NCBI GenBank assembly: GCA_910586225.1
Contig: CAJUIL010000022.1
Coordinates: 1-64,000 of the forward strand
Direction of reading: 5' to 3'
Source: an uncultured Eubacterium sp.
GTDB lineage: Bacteria > Bacillota > Clostridia > Lachnospirales > Lachnospiraceae
DNA length: 64,000 bases
Part shown: in pieces, positions 26,201 through 35,143 of the stretch
Position numbering within the stretch: position 1 is the stretch's first letter
How the letters are laid out: each line of letters starts with the position of its first letter
The notes under the pieces: model-generated
The model's database searches: none
Told to the model about the DNA's origin: nothing
The model's input: only the letters and a program-made list of their open reading frames with translations
Position numbers and translations under genes: made by a program

Positions 26201-27069
26201 TTGCCTTCTTTTTTGAGCCGCTTCATCGCCATCAGCGCCAGATCCATCAGGCAGACAAATTTATCGCTGCGCCCTTCGTACAAATCCTGAAAGGCAGCTA
26301 AATAATCCTTGTATGTCCCTTCGATCGGCTTGCGGTAGTATCCGTCCGCAAAAGAAACGTCTGTTAACTCCGTTAAAAAAGTCGTATGGCGGCAATGATC
26401 CGACCAGTACGTATCCAGCACACGGATTTCCGTCATAGACGGATCGCGCTTTTCTTCCTCCTGAAAATAATGCTGGATATGCAAAAAATCCTGAAACGTC
26501 ATCGCAAGTCCCAAGGAATCGTATAGCTTGTGCAGCTCATCCTCCGGCATCCCGCAAAAGCCTTCAAACACGCATACATCTTCCGGCTCCGCAAACTGCT
26601 GCACAAGCGTATCCGGCTTGCTCATTCCCGTTTCCCTTGAATCCACCGGATTGATACAGTGCTTTTTCACCGCTTCGAACTGCTCGTCGGAAATCTCCCC
26701 GCAGATCACATACGTAACGGCTGTCCGGATGATCGGCTCTTCTGCGTCGTTTAACAAACGGATGCACTGCTGCGCAGAATCCGCCCGCTGGTCAAACTGC
26801 CCCGGCAGATACTCCACAGAAAAGACTCTTCCGCCCTTCGCGTCAAACGCTTCCTCATAAATATCGTCTACGGGCGGTTCTGAAAACACAGTAATTTTTG
26901 CCGTTTCGAAGGTACTGTCTGAAATATGCTCCACATCATACCGGATCAGCTCACGTACCTGCGTGACCCCGGTAATGCCCAGATAATGCTTGATCTCGTG
27001 CTGCAAAGCTCTCGCAGCAACCGCAAAAGGCGGCTTCTTTTCGGCATATACTCGTCTTACATTTCCCAT
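23263..27069 (-). CDS. purL: Phosphoribosylformylglycinamidine synthase (single-chain FGAM synthase)
   Basis: Converts FGAR, glutamine and ATP to FGAM in purine synthesis. At 1268 residues it is the large fused type, with the linker and two AIR-synthase-like ATP-binding halves (TFLTELTDV, NETHNHPTEIEPFGGAATCLGG, GGKDSMSGTFNE) followed by a class I glutaminase. The glutaminase has the nucleophile Cys in GICNGFQALIKLGLLP and a late HGEGRF. Clostridia commonly carry this fused form. AGGAGG precedes the ATG. No purine riboswitch structure could be found in the 280 bases upstream. Confidence 0.97.
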   Translation of the reverse strand: MGNVRRVYAEKKPPFAVAARALQHEIKHYLGITGVTQVRELIRYDVEHISDSTFETAKITVFSEPPVDDIYEEAFDAKGGRVFSVEYLPGQFDQRADSAQQCIRLLNDAEEPIIRTAVTYVICGEISDEQFEAVKKHCINPVDSRETGMSKPDTLVQQFAEPEDVCVFEGFCGMPEDELHKLYDSLGLAMTFQDFLHIQHYFQEEEKRDPSMTEIRVLDTYWSDHCRHTTFLTELTDVSFADGYYRKPIEGTYKDYLAAFQDLYEGRSDKFVCLMDLALMAMKRLKKEGKLNDQEESDEINACSIVVPVEIDGRTEEWLVNFKNETHNHPTEIEPFGGAATCLGGAIRDPLSGRTYVYQAMRVTGAADPTLSVSETLEGKLPQKNLTRGAAKGYSSYGNQIGLSTGYVKEIYHPDYVAKRMEIGAVMGAAPRSAVQRLTSDPGDMIILLGGRTGRDGCGGATGSSKAHTTQSIDTCGAEVQKGNAPTERKLQRLFRRPEVSHIIKKCNDFGAGGVSVAIGELADGLRIELDKVPKKYAGLDGTEIAISESQERMACVIAPQDVEQFLAYAKEENLEAVPVAVVTEEPRLVLIWRGKEIVNISRAFLNTNGAHQEASVAVELPVQEENFFRSPALAKVRERLTVGDVKGAWLDTLRDLNACSQKGLVEMFDGSIGAGSVLMPYGGRYQLTETQAMVAKLPVLKGKTDTVTMMAYGFDPYLSRWSPYHGAVYAVLESLSRIVAAGGDYSKVRFTFQEYFRRMSSEPSRWSQPFAALLGAYAAQIGFGLPSIGGKDSMSGTFNEIDVPPTLVSFAVDVAKQQDILTPELKAAGNQLIRLSIRTDAYDLPDYEQVKALYHTVHSLIQQHKIASAYALDSKGIAAAVSKMAFGNKLGVTLYPSAVSSEQLFASGFGSLVVEAAPEYVEDIRAAMQQAGLEEDFAVIGEVSKEAAFHYGDTALMVDEAVKAWTGTLEKVFPTIAEQADTEVRTDLYHADQIYVCRHKTARPTVFIPVFPGTNCEYDSAQAFERAGAQVIVKVFKNLDGADIRGSVEVFEQAIGQSQILMFPGGFSAGDEPEGSAKFFANVFRNERVKEAVMRLLQERDGLALGICNGFQALIKLGLLPVGEITSLKADSPTLTYNTIGRHISKMAYTKVVSNKSPWLAQAGLGSVYANPVSHGEGRFVASQEWLDKLFANGQVATQYVNESGIPVMDSEWNVNGSYQAIEGITSPDGRVFGKMAHSERRGESVAINIYGEQDMRLFESGVDYFK

Positions 27070-27226
27070 TTTGTTATTCCTCCTGTCGTTCAGATCGCCA
27101 AAGGCTTTTCCAGTTTCCTACATCATACATCATTCTGCGTACTTTTTCTATAGTTGTTTGTTACAAAACTTCTGTCCCGTATTTGCAGTTCCCTGAAAAA
27201 GCAGTCAAAAGCCATCATAAAAACGG

Positions 27227-27255
27227 TTGCAGACGGGCATCATTTTCGCTATAGT
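27227..27255 (+). promoter_or_regulatory. Promoter of the two-component operon
   Basis: TTGCAG (27227-27232) and TATAGT (27250-27255), spacer 17 bases, about 100 bases before the response regulator start. Confidence 0.6.
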
Positions 27256-27352
27256 GATAGTATCTGTTTATTTGCCGTTTTGATGCTTTCTCATAGTAAA
27301 GTATATGCGCAGAACCTTAATTGCCTGAAAACTTCACCCGGAGGATGATAAG

Positions 27353-28012
27353 TTGATTCATATATTGATCGCAGAAGACGAAAAACCTATTTCCAATCTG
27401 ATACGGCTAAGCCTGAAAAATGCCGGCTATATCTGCGACTGTGCCTTTAACGGCACCCAGGCCGCAGACCTGATCGAATCCGCAAGCTATGACCTGATCC
27501 TTTTAGATATCATGCTGCCGGATATCGATGGCTTTGAGCTCATGGAATATATCCGCCCGCTTGGTATCCCCGTAATTTTTATTACAGCCAAAAATTCCGT
27601 TACGGACAAGGTAAAGGGCCTTCGCATGGGCGCAGAGGATTATATTGTCAAGCCGTTTGAGATTATTGAGCTGCTGGCGCGCATTGATGTTGTGCTGCGG
27701 CGTTATCATAAAACTGAAGAAACGCTGGAAGCCGCCGGACTTATCATCGACACCCGCTCCAGAAAGGTAATGCGCGGTGACGTTGAAATTGCTTTAACAC
27801 CAAAAGAATACGAGCTGCTGCTTTTATTCGTGCGCAATCCTAATACGGCTTTATACCGAGAGACGATCTACGAACGCATCTGGGAAAAAGAATTTATTTA
27901 CGGCAGCAAAACCGTAGACCTGCATATCCAGCGCCTGCGCCGCAAGGCACATCTGGAAAAGGAGCTGCTGGCGGTTAATAAAGTCGGTTACCGCCTTGAG
28001 GTAGCAGAATGA
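27353..28012 (+). CDS. OmpR-family response regulator
   Basis: 219 residues: an N-terminal receiver with acidic pocket (AEDE at 7-10), phospho-acceptor Asp52 in LILLDIMLPD, Thr in FITAKN and Lys in VKPFE. The winged-helix DNA-binding domain (VEIALTPKEYELLLLFVRNPN...GSKTVDLHIQRLRRKAH) follows. The start is TTG, eight bases after GGAGG. The stop overlaps the kinase start by four bases. The target is likely its own operon and perhaps the nearby VanY-like gene. Confidence 0.93.
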   Translation: MIHILIAEDEKPISNLIRLSLKNAGYICDCAFNGTQAADLIESASYDLILLDIMLPDIDGFELMEYIRPLGIPVIFITAKNSVTDKVKGLRMGAEDYIVKPFEIIELLARIDVVLRRYHKTEETLEAAGLIIDTRSRKVMRGDVEIALTPKEYELLLLFVRNPNTALYRETIYERIWEKEFIYGSKTVDLHIQRLRRKAHLEKELLAVNKVGYRLEVAE

Positions 28013-29409
28013 AATTCCGGACAAAAGCGGCCTGCTGCATGATCTTATTAATGGCGCTGTTTTTCGCTGCTGGAGGCAGCGCTCTTATCTCTGTCACATT
28101 TCATACGTCCCTGCAGCAGGAAAAAGCCTCGGCCCATGAATCCTACCGCATGATCTTAAATACGCTGCAGATCGTTAACAGTATGGATGAATGGACGGAC
28201 GAAAAAGATATTTCAAAAATACTGGAGCAGCTTTCTTCCCTGGACAGCTTTGGCGCGGCCCTGCAGCTGCATTCCCAGACAGAACTTTTGTACTCTAAGG
28301 GCGCGGCGGCAGCCCATTTTAAAAATCTTTCCGAGCAGATCGACACGACGCACCTTGCCTGCGCGATTTTTTATGCGCCGGATACCCGTTATTATCTGCA
28401 GCTTTCCGGCTCATTTTTTGTAGGCAGGGAAATTTATTATCTGGATGCGGCTTATGACATTTCTTCGATCTACGAAGCGCGGACGCAGCAGCAGGATCTA
28501 TACCAGCAGATTTTTCTGATCCTTACCGCCGCTTGCGCCTGTTTTTCCTATATCCTGGCCTTTTTCCTGACCCGGCCGCTGGCACGCTTATCCAAAGCCT
28601 CCCGTGAGATTGCCTGCGGCAACTATGACTACCGCAGCAGGGTGCGCACCAACGACGAAGTAGGAGCTGTTTCCAGAGACTTTGACCTGATGGCGGACCA
28701 TCTGCAAAACAGTATCGAGGAGCTGCAGGATACAATGGAACGTCAAAACCAGTTTATCGGCAACTTTACCCATGAGCTGAAAACGCCGATGACCTCGATC
28801 ATCGGATACGCTGACCTGCTGCGGAGCCAGACGTTATCAGAAGAAGACGAGGCAGATGCAGCCAAATATATTTTTTCGGAAGGAAAACGTCTGGAGCATC
28901 TATCGCTCAAGCTGCTTGATATTTTTGTATCCCAACACGAAGCCTTTACACTGGCAAAAGCATCCCCATCCGATATCATTACCCGTCTCGTGGCCCATTT
29001 GCAGCCCGTCCTCGCCAGAGAACAGATCCTGCTGGAGTGTGACTGCGAAGAGGGATACTGTATGCTGGATACGGATTTTTTTGGCTCGCTGCTTGTCAAT
29101 CTGATCGAAAACGCACGAAAAGCGCTTTCTGAAAACGGCCGCATCCTCGTCAGCTCCGTTATGACCACAGACGGCTGTCTGGTCAAGGTAACAGACAATG
29201 GCCAAGGTATGCCAAAGGCCGCCCTTTCACACCTTACCGAAGCCTTTTACCGTGTCGACAAAGCGCGCTCCAGAGCGCAGGGCGGCGCAGGACTTGGCCT
29301 TACGCTCTGCGCAGAGATCGCCAGGCGGCACGGCGGTATGATCTTGTTTGAAAGCGAGGAAGGCTGCGGCACAACCGTAACCGTAACGCTAAAAGGAGGA
29401 CGGGCATGA
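28009..29409 (+). CDS. Membrane sensor histidine kinase
   Basis: 466 residues: first membrane span about 8-30, an extracellular sensor of about 130 residues, second span about 165-187, HAMP (TRPLARLSKASREIACGNYDYRS), the phospho-accepting His in FTHELKTPMTSIIGYADLL, and an ATPase domain with N box LIENARKAL, VTDNGQGMP and GAGLGLTLCAE. It pairs with the regulator it overlaps. The extracellular part has no motif that names the signal. Confidence 0.93.
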   Translation: MKFRTKAACCMILLMALFFAAGGSALISVTFHTSLQQEKASAHESYRMILNTLQIVNSMDEWTDEKDISKILEQLSSLDSFGAALQLHSQTELLYSKGAAAAHFKNLSEQIDTTHLACAIFYAPDTRYYLQLSGSFFVGREIYYLDAAYDISSIYEARTQQQDLYQQIFLILTAACACFSYILAFFLTRPLARLSKASREIACGNYDYRSRVRTNDEVGAVSRDFDLMADHLQNSIEELQDTMERQNQFIGNFTHELKTPMTSIIGYADLLRSQTLSEEDEADAAKYIFSEGKRLEHLSLKLLDIFVSQHEAFTLAKASPSDIITRLVAHLQPVLAREQILLECDCEEGYCMLDTDFFGSLLVNLIENARKALSENGRILVSSVMTTDGCLVKVTDNGQGMPKAALSHLTEAFYRVDKARSRAQGGAGLGLTLCAEIARRHGGMILFESEEGCGTTVTVTLKGGRA

Positions 29410-30263
29410 AAAAATTTCTCATTACCTGCTTTTATTTAACCTTGACGCTTGCAGTCTGCGCAGGGGGATTTTTATTTCCGTCCACGCTCAACGCATACCA
29501 AGACCGCCAGATTTTTTCTAAGATCGAGCATACGGCAATGGATCCGCCAAGCCTGACCTACAGCTCCAGCCTTTACGATACGCTGCTGCTGCTTTCCTCG
29601 GATCATTACTTTGTAGATTATCCGTCTACCGGAAACAACCGGTCGCGTGAGGAAGTCCAAAAAATCGCCATGGATTTTACCGAACAGCTTGTGTCACATG
29701 GCATTATCGATAAAGATGCCGTAAAAAACGTCTCCAGCTACATCTTTACCTTGCAGCTTGCCATTGCCTCCGAAGACGCCTCCAGCGACGTTCTGATCGA
29801 TGTCGAAAATATCAAAGACACTGCCCTTTCAAAGGATACAGACGGCAAACCCAGGGACATCGATGTACAAAAAAAAGCTTCGCTGGAAATCACAACCGCG
29901 GTCGTCTGGTCGTGTTCCATCACCTACGATTCCGGCTGCTATATCAGCCTGAGCATCGATGATAAAAGCGGTAAGGCCGTTGGACTCTCCATCTCCTCTG
30001 CGCAGATCCTCAACCTGACGCTTTCAGACAGCGAGTTGGAGCTGGACGCTTTCGCAGCCTCTATCGCAGACTTTTACAAAAATTATTATGAGCTGAAAGC
30101 AAAACCGATACAGCACGCTATCGTCCGCAGTATTAATGATACCATGTTTGAAAAGGACGGCAGCCTCTTAGAAGCCTCTTATACAATACAGCTGGAAAAA
30201 GATGATGGAACGAAGCTTTCCATGCCTCTGTGGATCTATTCGGACCATATGTCCATAAATTAA
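29406..30263 (+). CDS. Membrane-anchored or secreted accessory protein of the two-component operon
   Basis: Not recognised. 285 residues with a signal peptide or anchor (about 4-26) and an all-soluble extracellular remainder with a mixed alpha/beta pattern and no cysteine pairs of note. Its ATG overlaps the kinase stop by four bases (ATGA), so it is co-translated with the kinase and may modulate its sensing. That role is inferred from position only. No catalytic motif is visible. Confidence 0.75.
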   Translation: MKKFLITCFYLTLTLAVCAGGFLFPSTLNAYQDRQIFSKIEHTAMDPPSLTYSSSLYDTLLLLSSDHYFVDYPSTGNNRSREEVQKIAMDFTEQLVSHGIIDKDAVKNVSSYIFTLQLAIASEDASSDVLIDVENIKDTALSKDTDGKPRDIDVQKKASLEITTAVVWSCSITYDSGCYISLSIDDKSGKAVGLSISSAQILNLTLSDSELELDAFAASIADFYKNYYELKAKPIQHAIVRSINDTMFEKDGSLLEASYTIQLEKDDGTKLSMPLWIYSDHMSIN

Positions 30264-30413
30264 GACCGATGCTGAAATGATGCCAAAAGAATGTGCTTTC
30301 TTTGTATTTTAGTGTTATGATTCTATCATAGCTTCCGATAACTATATGGGGTGTTTTACGCAAAAACGAATTACGTTGCTGGAAACACTCCTCCAGGAAA
30401 GTGAGGTTTCCCT

Positions 30414-31757
30414 ATGCGAACGCAAGAAAAACAGATATCTAAAAAACAGACAGAGAAAAAGCATACTGCAGCTAAGCATACTGCACATACATACAAAGCG
30501 ACAAAACGCAGGACCCTTCTGCCTCTGAAAAAGAAACGGCAGCTCAAGCGCCTGTGCTTTAAATGCGTCCTTTGTACCTCAGTCTTCACACTGACGCTTT
30601 TGACATCGTCCGGCTGGGATATCGCCAAACCGCGCTCAGACAGCTGGAAGCGCTATTTTACCAACCAAACAGCATTATTTTCTCCAAGCACAGACAGCCA
30701 GCATCCATCTTGCAAAAATGCTCTGGCGGACAGCCAGGCATCAGAAAAAAATTCCAACGCAGCAAATGTCCCGGACAGATCTTCTTCAAAGAAACCTGCT
30801 GGCTCTGACAGTCAGGATTCACAAACAAATGCTGCAAGCGGCGGACAGGACGGAGAGACTGACGCTGACGAAAACAACGCTTCTTATGACAACGACGGAC
30901 AAACTCCTGATTCCGTATTAGATACAGAAGGCAGTCCGTCATCTTATCCGGAATATGACGCTGAAAAATCTGCTCGTCACCCCAACACGGACGAACAGAC
31001 CCGGTATCCGTCCGCTTCTGATCCTGATGACATATTCTATTATTCTGACACCGATAACCAGATGCGGTTTTCCGCAAACACAGGCAGCTCTTTGCCATCA
31101 ATTCCGGATCAGCTTCCTGTTGAGCGGCTTGTAGACACCATGACGGACGACGCAGACATTCCGCATTATATCCAATTTTCCAGCGAATGGAACCTGATCC
31201 TGGTCAACTCCTGGAACAAGCTTCCAGACAACTATGAGGTACGCCTGACCAGTCTGGCAAACGGCCACTTTATTGACAGCCGCTGCTATCCGGCGCTGAC
31301 ACAAATGATGGCAGACTGCCGCAGCGCAGGCTTAGATCCGCTTATTTGCTCCTCTTATCGTTCCATGCAAAAGCAGCGGTCCCTATTTCAGGAGCGCACT
31401 GACGAGCTGGTTGCACAAGGCTATTCCAAAAAGGACGCACGCACAAAAGCTGCCACATCCGTCGCCCGTCCAGGTACCAGCGAGCACCAGGCAGGTCTGG
31501 CGGTCGACATCGTAGACAGCAGCCACCAAATACTAGACGCCACACAGCAGGATACCCCGGTACAGCAATGGCTGATGGAAAACAGCTGGAAATATGGATT
31601 TATTCTGCGCTATCCGAATGATAAAAGCAGCTTGACCGGGATCATTTATGAACCTTGGCATTACCGGTATGTGGGGATAGAGGCTGCTGCGGAGATTTAC
31701 GAGAGGGGAATTTGTCTTGAGGAGTATTTAGAAAGGTTGGAAATGGAATATGAATAA
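30414..31757 (+). CDS. VanY-like D-alanyl-D-alanine carboxypeptidase (M15B)
   Basis: 447 residues: a very basic cytoplasmic tail (1-47), one membrane span (about 47-66), a long Ser/Asp/Gln-rich linker (about 70-240), and an M15B peptidase domain. Zinc ligands are His358 and Asp365 in SEHQAGLAVD and His416 in EPWHYRYVG, with Glu413 as catalytic base. It trims the terminal D-Ala of muropeptides outside the membrane. GAGG is eight bases before the ATG. It follows the two-component operon by 150 bases, an arrangement recalling VanRS-VanY, but no vanHAX-like ligase genes are here. Confidence 0.9.
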   Translation: MRTQEKQISKKQTEKKHTAAKHTAHTYKATKRRTLLPLKKKRQLKRLCFKCVLCTSVFTLTLLTSSGWDIAKPRSDSWKRYFTNQTALFSPSTDSQHPSCKNALADSQASEKNSNAANVPDRSSSKKPAGSDSQDSQTNAASGGQDGETDADENNASYDNDGQTPDSVLDTEGSPSSYPEYDAEKSARHPNTDEQTRYPSASDPDDIFYYSDTDNQMRFSANTGSSLPSIPDQLPVERLVDTMTDDADIPHYIQFSSEWNLILVNSWNKLPDNYEVRLTSLANGHFIDSRCYPALTQMMADCRSAGLDPLICSSYRSMQKQRSLFQERTDELVAQGYSKKDARTKAATSVARPGTSEHQAGLAVDIVDSSHQILDATQQDTPVQQWLMENSWKYGFILRYPNDKSSLTGIIYEPWHYRYVGIEAAAEIYERGICLEEYLERLEMEYE

Positions 31758-32684
31758 GCAAAATATATCCAAAAGTAATTCACCTACTACCAATCATTCG
31801 TTTACTTCCCCTATAGAGGAAACTTATAACAGAAAATACAAAGACTCTCTCTCTTTACCTCTCTGTTTAAAGATAAACGTTATGCAAAGATGCTATATGA
31901 ATCCTTATTTCCAGACAGGGAGCCTATTACCGAAGACGACATTGAAATCCTGAACCTAGAAAATATTTTTACAGTCGACTGCTACAATGACGCATGTATG
32001 CTGTTTAAAAATATCCTTGTTGTCCTCACAGAGCACCAATCCACGATCAATTACAATATGCCTATGCGTATGTTGTTTTACATTGCCGAAGAATACAAAC
32101 GTTTATTTTCTGGCGACAGACATAAATCCTTATATAAAAGCCGACTGGTTAAAATACCTGCACCAGAGTTTTTTGTCGTATATACAGGAAATGGCACCTA
32201 TCCAGGCTCCATGCACCTAAGCGACGCCTTCCGGCTTCCAGCAGCTTCCTTGGAGCTTACTGTAACAGTCATCGATGTGAAAAATGCAACCGGCATCTTA
32301 CAGGAATTTATACATCTTTCACAAGAAATTGATATCGGCGTAAAAGGAATGCAAGGACAAGAAAAGATCAAAAAAATCGGAGAGATTGTTGATAGATACA
32401 GAGCACCTGTCTGTCTGATGTCTACGTTTTTAAATGAGAAAGGAGATGTTGTTGACATGATTCACGATACATTAACCTATCATGACCTTTTAGAAATAAA
32501 AAAAGAAGAAGGAATGGAACAAGGTATCGAACAAGGTATCGAACAACTATTAAAATCTTTTATCACCAGCCACGGCAAAAAAGGACAATCGCAAGCAAAG
32601 ATCCTAGAAGAGATCGTCAATGATTTTGATCTAACCTATGATACTGCGTCCAAATATGTGACCATGTTCTATCCAAAAAACTAA
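31750..32684 (+). pseudogene. Rpn-family (PD-(D/E)XK nuclease/transposase-like) gene split by a 2-base slip in a CT tract
   Basis: The first frame (from ATG 31750) encodes ...EETYNRKYKDSL, a normal family start, then runs out of frame. The second frame (31890-32684, 264 residues) carries the rest: YESLFPDREPI, LTEHQSTINYNMPMRMLFYIAEEYKRL, and an EQGIEQGIEQ repeat near the C-terminus. Between them (CT)5 at 31845-31854 would read through correctly as (CT)4, giving KDSLFTSLFKDKRYAKMLYESLF, the family consensus. So this is a recent frameshift, or a switchable one. Rpn proteins promote recombination in E. coli. The ATG overlaps the VanY-like gene end by eight bases. Confidence 0.85.
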
Positions 32685-32701
32685 ATATGATCCAAAACAT
32701 A

Positions 32702-32733
32702 TAAAAACAGCGTGCCTGATACACGCTGTTTTT
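32702..32733. terminator. Bidirectional terminator between the Rpn gene and the helicase gene
   Basis: AAAAACAGCGTG, seven-base loop, CACGCTGTTTTT; A and T runs on both sides serve both converging genes. Confidence 0.88.
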
Positions 32734-32752
32734 ATGCCTTTCCATCAAACGA

Positions 32753-35131
32753 TCAACAGATCGAATCACATGACTCCAAAGATTCCCTTTCCCAAAACCT
32801 ACGCAGCCTCTCCCCAACATCCCCAAGCCCGCAAACCTCACACCTCTCCCACTCCCGCGGAAACAGCTCCCTATACTCCCTGCGCAGAAACCTCTCATCC
32901 AACAGCTCGATCACCCCTACATCCGAAACGGTTCGTATCACTCTCCCAGCCGCCTGCAGTACCTTATTCATCCCTGGATAACGATAGGCATAATCAAATC
33001 CATTACCAGACCGCCTATCATAAAACTGCCTTAAGATCTCACGCTCATTCCCAATCTGCGGCAATCCCGTACCGATGATCACAGCCCCGATCAGCTGCTC
33101 CTCCTTTAAGTCAATCCCTTCTCCAAATATCCCGCCCATCACGCAAAACGCCATCATAGACTGCTCCCGTACCGCTGCAAATTCAGCCAGAAACTCCTCC
33201 CGGTCTGCTTCCTTCATACCGCTTTTTTGTATGATGCAGTCCATCCCTGTTAGATTTCTTTCCACAAATTTTGCGTGTACATCTTCCATCATCCGGTACG
33301 ACGGAAAAAATATGATATAATTCCCCTTTTTCTGCAGCCCGGTCTGATAAATATAGTCCGCCATCCGCTCATATTCTTCGTCGCCGCGTCTTGTGTATTT
33401 GCTTGTGACATCTTTGCCGATCAAAAGAAGCTGCTGGGACGGCCGAAATACTGTTTCCGCGTAGACCGCGTAATTATCCGCCCTCGTACTCAAAAGGCTT
33501 TTGTAATACTGGATCGGCAGCAGCGTCGCAGAAAAGAAGATCGTGCTGCGTCCCTTATCCAGCCGCTCCTGCAGCTTTCTGGAAGGATCCACGCAATAGA
33601 GCCGGATACGGAACCGCTCTCCTTCGTGTTCTGAATAGATCACATAGTTTTCATCCAGCCCTTCGCTTGTATCCAAAAAGCTGCGCAGCGCAAAATACAG
33701 ATCCAGCACCGTATCCCTGCCCTCAAATTCCCGGTGCTTTTGCAAAAACGCTTCATATTCTCCTGCCAAGCGCATAAGCGCAAACAAAAGCTCTGAAATA
33801 TTCTCATGATACTGAAAATTTTCGCACTCCCGCTTATAACCCAATAAAATACGATTGCATTTTACCAGCTCCTTTGCCAGCTTCGGGCTGCGTACGCTCA
33901 CCAGCTTTTTCACCGCTAAAAAATCTTCCTTATATAAAAAAGCGCTGTACATCTCCCGGCCGCGCTCTACGAGATTATGCGCCTCATCTACTAAAAACAG
34001 GTAATCCCCGCGGATCCCTTCTGCAAAAAAACGTTTTAAATAAACACGCGGATCAAAGACATAATTATAATCACAGATAATATTATCCACCCAAGAAGCC
34101 GTATCCAGACAAAGCTCAAACGGACAGACCTTATGCCGCTGCGCCTGTGCAAGCAGCTCCTCTCTCGTAAATACGTCATCCTGCTGCAGCAGCTCATATA
34201 CCGCGTCATTGACCCGGTCAAAATGTCCCCTTGCATACGGGCATACATCCGGATTGCATTCTGTCTGTTCCATCAGGCACAGCTTTTCCTTGGCTGTGAT
34301 CTGCACCGTTTTCGCACGGTAGCCCTTCCGGTAAAACAAATCCAGCGTTTCCTTCGCCACAGCTGCGGTGATCGTCTTTGCCGTCAGATAAAAAATCTTA
34401 TCCCCAAGCTCCTCCCCGACTGCCTTTACCGCCGGAAACAATGTCGTGATCGTCTTTCCTGTCCCCGTCGGCGCCTGGATAAACAGATTTTTCTTCCGTA
34501 AAATCGTCCGATAGACATCGCTCACCAGCTTCTTTTGTCCTTTGCGGTACGGAAACGGAAATTCCAGCTCCTGGATCGAAGCCTGCCGGAGCATCCGCCA
34601 GTCATACTGAAACTGCGCCCATTTTTTGTATTCCCTCATCAAAGACTGAAACCATTCCTCCAGCTCCTCAAACAGACAGCGGCTTTCAAAATAGCGAACC
34701 TCTTCCGTATCCAGATTGACATAGGTCATACGGATACCCATTTGCTCCATCTGGTTTTGCAGCGCATAAATAAACGCATAGCATTTTGCCTGCGCCAGAT
34801 GGATTTCTATCGGCTCCTCCATTTTTGAAATATCAAAAAATACGCCTTTGATCTCATCGATTATGATTTCCCGTATGCCATCCTGCGTCTCGGTTTCTAT
34901 CACGCCGTCCGCCCTGCCCTCCAGCAATATCGTATAATGCTCCTCCGCAAATTCCATCTTAAGCGGTACTTCCGCATGATACGACGGACCCGCCTGTTTT
35001 TGAAGCTTGCGGTGGATACGGCTGCCGCGGTGCATGGCTTCCATCTGCATCCCTCCCGCGCCCCGGTTGTCAATATCGCCGCTGCGCAGAATAAATTCTA
35101 CCAGATTTCTTACCGATATTTTAATTTTCAT
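32753..35131 (-). CDS. Nuclease-helicase fusion: N-terminal PD-(D/E)XK domain with XPD/DinG-type iron-sulphur helicase
   Basis: 792 residues. Residues 1-165 look like a Cas4/AddB-type PD-(D/E)XK nuclease: Asp75 in EGRADGV, Asp92-Glu93-x-Lys95 in IIIDEIKG, and QAKCYAFIY. The helicase has Walker A APTGTGKT (220-227), four cysteines for a 4Fe-4S cluster (Cys285, 292, 297, 336), DEAH (382-385) and the motif VI region QAAGRVIR. It should be a 5'-3' DNA helicase in repair. No cas gene is near, so a CRISPR role is not supported. A weak ribosome site precedes the ATG, which lies 12 bases after the phosphatase gene. Confidence 0.9.
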   Translation of the reverse strand: MKIKISVRNLVEFILRSGDIDNRGAGGMQMEAMHRGSRIHRKLQKQAGPSYHAEVPLKMEFAEEHYTILLEGRADGVIETETQDGIREIIIDEIKGVFFDISKMEEPIEIHLAQAKCYAFIYALQNQMEQMGIRMTYVNLDTEEVRYFESRCLFEELEEWFQSLMREYKKWAQFQYDWRMLRQASIQELEFPFPYRKGQKKLVSDVYRTILRKKNLFIQAPTGTGKTITTLFPAVKAVGEELGDKIFYLTAKTITAAVAKETLDLFYRKGYRAKTVQITAKEKLCLMEQTECNPDVCPYARGHFDRVNDAVYELLQQDDVFTREELLAQAQRHKVCPFELCLDTASWVDNIICDYNYVFDPRVYLKRFFAEGIRGDYLFLVDEAHNLVERGREMYSAFLYKEDFLAVKKLVSVRSPKLAKELVKCNRILLGYKRECENFQYHENISELLFALMRLAGEYEAFLQKHREFEGRDTVLDLYFALRSFLDTSEGLDENYVIYSEHEGERFRIRLYCVDPSRKLQERLDKGRSTIFFSATLLPIQYYKSLLSTRADNYAVYAETVFRPSQQLLLIGKDVTSKYTRRGDEEYERMADYIYQTGLQKKGNYIIFFPSYRMMEDVHAKFVERNLTGMDCIIQKSGMKEADREEFLAEFAAVREQSMMAFCVMGGIFGEGIDLKEEQLIGAVIIGTGLPQIGNEREILRQFYDRRSGNGFDYAYRYPGMNKVLQAAGRVIRTVSDVGVIELLDERFLRREYRELFPREWERCEVCGLGDVGERLRRFWERESLESCDSIC

Positions 35132-35143
35132 ACGAAGCTCACT

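Noticed and set aside
27070..27352. Purine riboswitch before purL
   Set aside because: The three-stem junction core sequences are absent on the minus strand upstream of the ATG.
31890..32684. Treating the second Rpn frame alone as a complete gene
   Set aside because: Its first residues continue a family block that begins in the preceding frame, and there is no ribosome site before the ATG at 31890.
32753..35131. Cas4 or CRISPR-linked gene
   Set aside because: The nuclease-like domain is fused to a helicase and no repeats or cas genes are in the window.
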